Origin: a virus
Reading direction: 5' to 3' (one strand)
Length of the DNA stretch: 31,773 bases
Virus record (IMG/VR): IMGVR_UViG_3300028840_001126
Coordinates: 1 to 31,773 of that record
Part shown: positions 6,844-11,610 of the stretch, in pieces
How positions within the stretch are numbered: position 1 is the stretch's first letter
Layout of the letters: each line of letters opens with the position of its first letter
The notes under the pieces: generated by a model
The model's input: only the letters and a program-made list of their open reading frames with translations
Databases searched by the model: none
Told to the model about the DNA's origin: nothing
Program-made: the position numbers and the translations under genes

Positions 6844-7374
6844 TTAAAACCTTTTCGGCATTACAATTATTTCCGTACTATCGTCTATTTTCATATAAGC
6901 CGGGGATATTTCCGGGGATATTTCCGGTGAGCCTTTTCTAAGTCTTATCTCAACGTGAAAGCCTGCAATCTCCCTGAAATAAATAGGATTAAAAGCAATG
7001 GTTGAAATACTCTCACCAGTCTTTAAAGGCGCAAACGACCAAGTGCCATCATCAGACAAATAAACAGTCAAGTGGCGAGCCTTACCAGTAGTCTTTAAAA
7101 AACCAAACATCTCAGGTATTTTTGTTTCAATCATAGTTGAATTACTATCGTTATACTCTGGTATTGCTTTTTTACCACCTTCAAATAACTCAATGCCAAG
7201 TATTTGAAGTCCGCTTGCAACGTCTACCACTGAATCGACGCGGTCTGTTTCTAGGACCAAGGCCCTATGTCCATCTGTAATATACATTTTTCCGTCTATT
7301 ACGTGCCCATAATGTAAATGCGGCCTTGTCTCATCTTTGCTTGCAAAGTTTTTCCATTCTTTTTGTTTAATCAT
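6844..7374 (-). CDS. Sliding-clamp-like (DNA polymerase III beta type) protein, small
   Basis: A 176-residue protein with features of bacterial beta clamps: ITDGHRALVLE (about 32-42, compare the ATDGHRL element of DnaN), FNPIYFREI (about 128-136, compare the NPKYL element) and the C-terminal end STEIIVMPKRF, very like the VVMPMRL tail of DnaN. Clamps normally have three such domains over about 366 residues; this one is half that length, so it may be a reduced clamp, a clamp decoy or a diverged relative. It would act by encircling DNA or binding polymerase. A short tandem repeat gives SPEISPEISP near residue 153. The ATG overlaps the TGA of the gene upstream (ATGA), with GGAGGGGAGA as ribosome site. 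Family assignment is from motif likeness only. Confidence 0.6.
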   Translation of the reverse strand: MIKQKEWKNFASKDETRPHLHYGHVIDGKMYITDGHRALVLETDRVDSVVDVASGLQILGIELFEGGKKAIPEYNDSNSTMIETKIPEMFGFLKTTGKARHLTVYLSDDGTWSFAPLKTGESISTIAFNPIYFREIAGFHVEIRLRKGSPEISPEISPAYMKIDDSTEIIVMPKRF

Positions 7375-7595
7375 GTCTCCCCTCCCCTTGTATTGCGCGC
7401 GTAGCTGTGCATTGCTGGCACTAGGTTATCCCACTCTTTTAATGGTATATCGTTTAAATGCTTGTCAGTACTGGCCTTGATCCGGTCAACCCCGATTGAA
7501 TCGCCAACTATTTTAATAATGGCATCGTTTACGAACTGGCCGTAATACTCTTCGTGTGTGTACTCTTTGTCCATATATTCTTTTCGTGTAATCAT
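7371..7595 (-). CDS. Hypothetical protein, 74 residues
   Basis: Not recognised by function. The N-terminus (MITRKEYMDKEYTHEEYYGQF) is rich in Tyr, Glu and Lys, a pattern I have seen in small phage proteins of unknown role. The rest is a polar helical domain ending in ARNTRGGET. It starts two bases after the gene at 7598-8053, has AAGGAAG as ribosome site, and overlaps the clamp-like gene by four bases, so the three are probably co-translated. Confidence 0.75.
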   Translation of the reverse strand: MITRKEYMDKEYTHEEYYGQFVNDAIIKIVGDSIGVDRIKASTDKHLNDIPLKEWDNLVPAMHSYARNTRGGET

Positions 7596-7597
7596 AT

Positions 7598-8053
7598 TTA
7601 TACTTCCTTTATGTTATGGGTTATTAGTTTATATTCGTTTTTAATGGCCCAGTTAAGGACATTGTTAAAAGGCAATGGATGCTTGCTACCAAGTAAAGGC
7701 ATCGTGCAAGCTTTAAACCTGTCTATTTGCCTTGTATCAATAATAGGAATGCCAAGCTTTAAGCATATAGGCTCAAAATAGCATTGGTCATTGTGGTTAT
7801 AGTAACCAGACAATACAGAGGACGTGCTTGAGTTGTCGCTATACTTGGAAGGATGTTCACAAGTCTTAAGGCTCCAGCCTGCGTTACCAAGCATCAAGGC
7901 ACCGCCAAACTGTAAAACATCACGTAAACTTTCAACATTATTTAATATGTGACGTTGCTCCCTGAACCTAGCCTCTTTTAATTGACCACGCTTTCTAAGG
8001 TCCTTGTGCCACCACCAGTTTTTAGCCTCTTGGTTTAATGTCTTGTAAATCAT
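7598..8053 (-). CDS. Hypothetical protein, 151 residues
   Basis: Not recognised. The N-terminal 40 residues are basic and aromatic (WWWHKDLRKRGQLKEARF at 13-30), which could bind nucleic acid. The middle contains C64, H66 and C91 with several Asn, His and Tyr residues, and the C-terminus (NNVLNWAIKNEYKLITHNI) is helical. No nucleotide motif or membrane segment was found. The ATG at 8053 has AAAAGGGAAG upstream. A hairpin at 8090-8117 lies between it and the previous gene. Confidence 0.75.
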   Translation of the reverse strand: MIYKTLNQEAKNWWWHKDLRKRGQLKEARFREQRHILNNVESLRDVLQFGGALMLGNAGWSLKTCEHPSKYSDNSSTSSVLSGYYNHNDQCYFEPICLKLGIPIIDTRQIDRFKACTMPLLGSKHPLPFNNVLNWAIKNEYKLITHNIKEV

Positions 8054-8089
8054 ATACTTCCCTTTTGTTTATTTAGCTTTAATGTGTAA

Positions 8090-8117
8090 TGGCACGCGGT
8101 GCAAGCGCCAGGTGCCA
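8090..8117 (-). other. Intergenic hairpin
   Basis: TGGCAC (8117-8112 on the minus strand) and GTGCCA (8095-8090) pair, with a second stem GGCGC/GCACC inside (one mismatch). No U-tract follows, so it is more likely an RNA structure or processing site than a terminator. Confidence 0.4.
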
Positions 8118-8126
8118 AGTTTGTAA

Positions 8127-8402
8127 TTATTTCTTTTCCAGTGAGTCAGCTATTTTTACTAGTGTCTCGTTTATATTAGTTAGTGATTCGTCTATATCGT
8201 CTAATGTGCTTTCTAGTACCTCTAAAGGGTATGAGCCTCTAAATTTTAGATTTTCCTTTAAACGAGGCTTTATGTTTTGCCAATCTTTCCATGCGTCTTC
8301 TAATACCCATAGAAACTTTTTTGTTGAATTCAAGTCTTCTTTGTCGCTCAATATCCGCACCGCTTCGTCAAGTAAATTAATCAATTTCTCTTCATTTTGC
8401 AT
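8127..8402 (-). CDS. Hypothetical helical protein, 91 residues
   Basis: The frame is open back to 8471, but the best start is the ATG at 8402, preceded by GGAGACAAAC; this gives MQNEEKLINLLDEAV and 91 residues. The protein is acidic and strongly helical, with leucines at coiled-coil spacing in the last 30 residues (LESTLDDIDESLTNINETLV). Longer forms from upstream ATGs would add a polar stretch that looks untranslated. Function unknown; possibly a small oligomeric partner of another early protein. Confidence 0.65.
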   Translation of the reverse strand: MQNEEKLINLLDEAVRILSDKEDLNSTKKFLWVLEDAWKDWQNIKPRLKENLKFRGSYPLEVLESTLDDIDESLTNINETLVKIADSLEKK

Positions 8403-8471
8403 GTTTGTCTCCATTTTTTGTTGGTTTGTGGTGCCTTTTTGCCAGTGGATGCGTTGTGTGTCAAGGGTCAA

Positions 8472-8902
8472 AAAATGATCTCACGTCCATCAAAAATGGT
8501 GTGCAAATAGTGAGCATTAAAAAGCAGTCGTGAGCATATTAGGTGTTTTTCTCTAGGTGTGTTGCGTTGCTTGTGTTGCGTTGAATGCAGTGTGTGCTTA
8601 TTCTTTGAGCTTTTCTCATGATTCAGGGTCCTAGGTGAGTGTGCAATGAGTACTAGAATGAGATTGAGTTGATTAGTATTTCCAGTTGTTTGGCCTGTTT
8701 TACTCATTTACTCATTATTTCTCTTTAACAATTATATAAATATATAATTAAATAAGTATAAAAAAGACGTATATAAATATATATAGAAAAATTTTTTAAA
8801 GTCTTTTATCAAGAAAACCGTGAGTTCGTGAGTAAACCTGGAAACGAGCCGCCGAACCCTGCTCCCTTTCCACCTCTTCAAAATAAAAACCACCGCATCG
8901 CA
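8472..8902. promoter_or_regulatory. AT-rich non-coding region with short direct and inverted repeats
   Basis: About 430 bases with no convincing gene. It holds an exact 12-base direct repeat TGTGTTGCGTTG at 8558-8569 and 8572-8583, a repeated GTGAGCAT at 8510-8517 and 8530-8537, further CGTGAG words near 8819 and 8828, an AT tract at about 8720-8810, and a dyad AATTATAT-AAAT-ATATAATT at 8730-8749. This mix is typical of a replication origin or a control region for the leftward genes. The one frame present (8468-8707) has a composition unlike its neighbours and looks untranslated. Confidence 0.5.
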
Positions 8903-9130
8903 TCAAGACTCCGAGCCAAAAACCCAGCTTCGCAAGATTCGGACATCATTTGGTGAAAGCTGGTCCAGCGCCTTGTCAATCGTTGCAAGTATCTCATCAC
9001 TGGCCCTTGGCTCGTGCACCTCATAGCAGAAACCATTAGGATTAGGCGCAAGGCCATATGATACTATCTCAACATTGGCGTCTATGCAGCGCTCTAATAG
9101 CTTGTGTACTGTTTTCTGATCTTGGTCCAT
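8903..9130 (-). CDS. Hypothetical protein, 75 residues
   Basis: Not recognised. An acidic helical protein with a central segment GLAPNPNGFCYEVHEP (about 26-41) and a C-terminal helix DVRILRSWVFG. The ATG at 9130 uses the ribosome site AAGGAGAC, which is inside the end of the small gene 9135-9236, so translation is probably coupled. It is the last gene before the AT-rich region and no clear terminator follows it. Confidence 0.7.
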   Translation of the reverse strand: MDQDQKTVHKLLERCIDANVEIVSYGLAPNPNGFCYEVHEPRASDEILATIDKALDQLSPNDVRILRSWVFGSES

Positions 9131-9134
9131 GGTT

Positions 9135-9236
9135 CTAGTCTCCTTGGTTGTATTGGTTACTTGCGCCTAGTATGAGGGCACAGGTTGATAGGCTCGTGAT
9201 TATGTAAAAGTAGAATATTGCATCCATTGGGTTCAT
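9135..9236 (-). CDS. Small membrane protein, 33 residues
   Basis: A short frame from the ATG at 9236, with a strong AGGGAGGA ribosome site, to TAG at 9135-9137. The product has one membrane segment, IFYFYIITSLSTCALIL (residues 7-23), after a short N-terminus MNPMDA and before a polar tail SNQYNQGD. Its start overlaps the end of the zinc-protein gene (9233-9535) by four bases, and its end carries the ribosome site of the 8903-9130 gene. The strong ribosome site and tight packing argue that it is real; function is unknown. Confidence 0.7.
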   Translation of the reverse strand: MNPMDAIFYFYIITSLSTCALILGASNQYNQGD

Positions 9237-9535
9237 TGGTTCCTCCCTATGATTATATCGAGCACGCTTATCCTGCGCTCGGGTTTGGTTTTCGTTGCTT
9301 TCTTAAATCTGAAACTATGCTTGATCTTTGCCTCGGCTTGTATGTACTTGGTCACGATGCTTGGCGCTCGCTCCTTGGCTATGCGTATCTCATCGTCACT
9401 TGAGAAAATACATATCGCACACGATGCCCGTGACACACCCCAATCGTAACAAGGGTGCTTAGGTATATTGCGCTTGTTGGTGACGTCCCAGTCTGTGTTA
9501 GCAATCTCCTTGTGTATAGGTGCTTGTAAGATCAT
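9233..9535 (-). CDS. C-terminal zinc domain of a PAPS-reductase/DndC-like protein, truncated
   Basis: A 100-residue protein that matches only the C-terminal part of phage and plasmid phosphoadenosine-phosphosulfate-reductase-like proteins: HPCYDWGVSRASCAICIFSS (27-46) followed by KERAPSIVTKYIQAEAKI and HSFRFK. Cysteines 29, 39 and 42 and nearby histidines look like metal ligands. Full proteins are roughly 250-300 residues and start with a PP-loop ATPase domain (SGGxDS), which is absent here; no remnant was found in the 600 bases upstream. The start (ATG 9535) has AAAAGGAACTATAC, so this appears to be expressed as a stand-alone domain. It may work with a host or phage partner, or bind metal or nucleic acid; this is inference. 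It is the first gene after the leftward promoter candidate. Confidence 0.7.
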   Translation of the reverse strand: MILQAPIHKEIANTDWDVTNKRNIPKHPCYDWGVSRASCAICIFSSDDEIRIAKERAPSIVTKYIQAEAKIKHSFRFKKATKTKPERRISVLDIIIGRNQ

Positions 9536-9633
9536 GTATAGTTCCTTTTTGTTTGTTTAGTTGTTGCCCTGTGTAGTAGCTAGAATCATGCCAAGGTCCT
9601 TGTGCCCTGTGCTTTAGTACAAGGCGCTTGCAG

Positions 9634-9661
9634 TGTATAACTTATAGGCATCTATTGTAAA
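9634..9661 (-). promoter_or_regulatory. Candidate sigma-70-type promoter for the leftward block
   Basis: On the minus strand TTTACA (9661-9656), a 16-base spacer and TATACA (9639-9634) resemble -35 and -10 boxes, about 100 bases before the first leftward gene. Support is by pattern only. Confidence 0.45.
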
Positions 9662-9702
9662 AAAGGGATAAGGCTCTGGCCCTAGGAAGTAGGAACCTGC
9701 GC

Positions 9703-9743
9703 GCGTGTTCACGCATAATGCGCACGCGTAACGCGCTCGCGCA
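9703..9743. promoter_or_regulatory. GC-rich palindromic island, possible operator
   Basis: Two adjacent inverted repeats: GCGTG-TT-CACGC (9703-9714), and TGCGC-A-CGCG-TAA-CGCG-CTC-GCGCA (9719-9743). They sit about 40-80 bases upstream of the leftward -35 candidate, a place where regulators bind. CG-rich words are rare elsewhere in the window. Confidence 0.4.
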
Positions 9744-9963
9744 CGAAAAAGGCCACCCAGGGCCCAAGAGTTTCTAGGGTGCATGGGCGTATTAGCTCGG
9801 ACCTCTCCCCCAAAACCAATTTCACCAAATAAAATGACGCAAGACACCATTCCCACTAATCCACTCCGCGGACCCGTACCGCGCAAATCTCACTGGCAAC
9901 CCACCCCTCAAACCATGCTAATTCAAACAAAAACGCGCCGCTCAGCTCTTTTCCCTGGCAACC

Positions 9964-10021
9964 CTGGCCCAAGTACCCCTATACTTAAAACAAGCTCTCA
10001 GAGGGCCTCCAGTTTTTTTTT
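9964..10021 (+). terminator. Possible rightward terminator of an unannotated hub transcript
   Basis: CTGGCCC (9964-9970) can pair with GGG...CCAG (10003-10012), enclosing a small AAGTA/TACTT hairpin (9971-9986), and nine Ts follow (10013-10021). The fold is imperfect, with a bulge and long unpaired loop. Confidence 0.3.
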
Positions 10022-10094
10022 CATTGTTTTCTTCGCTGGTACTCGCGCCTCGGTCCTCTGGGAGTGATTATTATTCTCATTTACAAGAAATCGC

Positions 10095-10123
10095 TTGCAA
10101 TCGTCCTTAATCTTGGAATAATA
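10095..10123 (+). promoter_or_regulatory. Candidate promoter for the late block
   Basis: TTGCAA (10095-10100), a 17-base spacer and ATAATA (10118-10123) resemble sigma-70 boxes about 80 bases before the small terminase start. The -10 is imperfect; a TAATAT with a longer spacer overlaps it. Confidence 0.35.
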
Positions 10124-10144
10124 TTCCTGAGCATGTTTATCTTT

Positions 10145-10190
10145 ACCCTGGTGTGCGGCTCTCGTGCTTGTCGTCCCAGGGTTTCTTTTT
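10145..10190 (+). terminator. Terminator-like hairpin in the late leader
   Basis: ACCCTGG (10145-10151) and CCAGGGT (10176-10182) form a perfect 7-bp stem with a 24-base loop, followed by TTCTTTTT (10183-10190). It lies between the promoter candidate and the small terminase start at 10205, so it could attenuate late transcription. Confidence 0.5.
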
Positions 10191-10204
10191 AGCTGGAGAC
10201 AATT

Positions 10205-10864
10205 TTGGGGGATTCTGAGTTCATAACACTCAATGAAGATGGCGTATTAGTGGCTATAAATTACCACACTGGCGAAACACGCCAACTTGACGCAGCACCC
10301 AATCCAGTTGAAACAACAGAAGACCGTTATATCAAGGTTAAGAACGAAGAAGGCGAGCTTGTTTGGATTCCGCGCACCGCAAGCAGCGAAGATATGCGTA
10401 AATTGCAAGGCAAGCGCTTCTCATTCCCTTATTCTCCATTGCTGGCGGACCGTATTTGCGAGATGGTGACCGAGGGAAAGACAATCACGGACATATGCAA
10501 GATGAACAATTACCCGTCTTATTCACAGTTATGCAAGTGGCGCAAGGAATTCCCAGAGTTCCAGGAAGCTTTGAAGCAAGCACGAGAAGACAGGGCCGAG
10601 ATAATGTTTGATAAGGCCATACAAGCAGTAGAGAGCGCTGGTACAGATCGAGACGAGATAAACCTGGCAAAAGCCAAAGCCGATATTTACAAGACGGCGG
10701 CAAAAGTTTACAACCCGAAAGACTATGGTGACAAGCAACAGATTGATGCTAAAGTTGCAAGCACGTCCTTTGTACTGGAAACAGGGATACGTCGTCCAGG
10801 AGACGAGGGATATTTTACAGATGAAACAGCTAAGATAAGAGAGGTAAATAATGGAGATGTTTGA
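10205..10864 (+). CDS. Terminase small subunit (putative)
   Basis: A 219-residue protein that opens the late block. The middle part has the small-terminase pattern: a helix LLADRICEMVTEGKTITDIC (about 80-99), a turn NNYPSYSQLCKWRKEFPEF (102-120) as DNA-binding HTH, then a long charged helix QALKQAREDRAEIMFDKAI-like region, probably for oligomerisation. Small terminases recognise phage DNA and stimulate the large subunit. The first 75 residues are a separate polar domain. The start is a TTG at 10205, six bases after GGAG; no ATG fits. The position directly before the large terminase supports the call, with only two genes between. The last bases overlap the start of the next gene by 14. Confidence 0.8.
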   Translation: MGDSEFITLNEDGVLVAINYHTGETRQLDAAPNPVETTEDRYIKVKNEEGELVWIPRTASSEDMRKLQGKRFSFPYSPLLADRICEMVTEGKTITDICKMNNYPSYSQLCKWRKEFPEFQEALKQAREDRAEIMFDKAIQAVESAGTDRDEINLAKAKADIYKTAAKVYNPKDYGDKQQIDAKVASTSFVLETGIRRPGDEGYFTDETAKIREVNNGDV

Positions 10865-11075
10865 GATTCAAGCGGAGATTAGTTCCGACTTTGACGAGAT
10901 GACGGTTAAGTTAAAGACAACTGACGAAACAGAATTATGCGCTGAAGGCTGTGTCAGAACATTGCTTGCGTGTGGGGAAAAGTTAGCTGGGGATTTTGAG
11001 ATTGATTTTGCAGGGTTGTTGGAAGAATACCTTGGGGAAAAACATATCAAAGAAGTACGAGAGGAAATGCACTAG
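10851..11075 (+). CDS. Hypothetical acidic protein, 74 residues
   Basis: Not recognised. It overlaps the end of the small terminase by 14 bases in another frame; GAGAGG lies seven bases before the ATG at 10851. The protein is strongly acidic, with two cysteines in ELCAEGCVRTLLACGEKL (about 28-45, three in all), a beta-rich N-terminus and helical C-terminus. A promoter candidate (11079-11107) follows the stop directly. It could be a small partner of the terminase, from position alone. Confidence 0.65.
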   Translation: MEMFEIQAEISSDFDEMTVKLKTTDETELCAEGCVRTLLACGEKLAGDFEIDFAGLLEEYLGEKHIKEVREEMH

Positions 11076-11078
11076 ATG

Positions 11079-11107
11079 TTGACCCATCGTATATGAGCAT
11101 GTATAAA
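11079..11107 (+). promoter_or_regulatory. Good sigma-70-type promoter before the HNH gene
   Basis: TTGACC (11079-11084), a 17-base spacer and TATAAA (11102-11107) match both boxes at five of six positions with optimal spacing. It starts four bases after the stop codon of the previous gene and would drive the HNH gene and the large terminase. Confidence 0.55.
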
Positions 11108-11127
11108 TGCACATCGACGGAGGAACA

Positions 11128-11610
11128 ATGGCTAGGAAAAATACAGTAGAAGATTTTCATAAGAAGTACACGAAGAAAAGAAATGGTTGCTGGGAATGGC
11201 AAGCAGCGAAAAATAGAAAGGGATATGGGCAGTTTAGTTATTTAGGTAAGTTATATATAGCCCATAGGTTCCTGCTACAAATAGAAGGAAAGATACCAGA
11301 TGGATACTGTGTATTGCATAGTTGTGATAATCCTAGTTGTGTTAACCCTAAACATTTGTCGATAGGGACTAACCAGGATAATGTTGATGACAAAATGGCT
11401 AAAAGAAGAGATAAGAAGAACACAGTAACACATTGCAAGCATGGGCACGAGTTTACTGAAGAGAATACAAGAATTAGAAAGTCTGATAATTCCAGACAAT
11501 GTAAAACCTGCGAACAACAACGATGCAAGGATTACTACTGGAACAGAGGCGGCAAAGCCAAGAGACAGGCATACGATAAACAAAGAAGATCGTTGGAAGG
11601 AGGTAAGTGA
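11128..11610 (+). CDS. Free-standing HNH homing endonuclease
   Basis: A 160-residue protein starting at the ATG at 11128, chosen over an in-frame ATG at 11107 because CGGAGGAAC lies just before it. It carries the HNH_3-type core: CWEWQ (about 21-25), GYGQF and AHRFLLQ, then VLHSCDNPSCVNPKHLSIGT (about 63-82) with the catalytic His and zinc-like Cys ligands, followed by DNxDD. A second Cys/His cluster (CKHGHEF, then CKTCEQQRC) lies in the C-terminal part, typical of phage HNH endonucleases. Such enzymes cut related phage genomes near their own gene and spread by repair. It sits next to the large terminase gene, whose ATG overlaps the HNH stop (TGATG) and whose ribosome site is within the HNH end. 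It has its own promoter candidate. Confidence 0.9.
   Translation: MARKNTVEDFHKKYTKKRNGCWEWQAAKNRKGYGQFSYLGKLYIAHRFLLQIEGKIPDGYCVLHSCDNPSCVNPKHLSIGTNQDNVDDKMAKRRDKKNTVTHCKHGHEFTEENTRIRKSDNSRQCKTCEQQRCKDYYWNRGGKAKRQAYDKQRRSLEGGK

Larger units (their letters stand above)
9540..10204. other. Divergent non-coding hub between early and late blocks
   Basis: About 660 bases separate the first leftward gene from the first rightward gene. It holds a leftward promoter candidate (9634-9661), a GC-rich palindromic island (9695-9745) unlike the rest of the window, a C-rich stretch (9780-10010) with no believable gene, a folded segment followed by nine Ts (9964-10021), a rightward promoter candidate (10095-10123), and a hairpin plus T-run just before the small terminase (10145-10190). 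Confidence 0.65.

Noticed and set aside
8089-8478. Rightward frame of 129 codons opposite the 8127-8402 gene
   Set aside because: It is the antisense shadow of the helical gene; Ser/Phe-rich as expected of such shadows.
8468-8707. Leftward frame of 79 codons in the AT-rich region
   Set aside because: Rich in His, Thr, Asn and Gln with no domain pattern, poor ribosome site near its ATG, and it overlaps the repeats; it looks untranslated.
9614-9886. Leftward frame of 90 codons in the hub
   Set aside because: Crosses the GC-rich palindromes, has unlikely composition (Gly, Arg, Ala) and no ribosome site.
9783-10067. Rightward frame of 94 codons in the hub
   Set aside because: Pro/Thr/Lys-rich with a poly-Phe stretch from the T-run; no ribosome site and no neighbour spacing typical of this genome.
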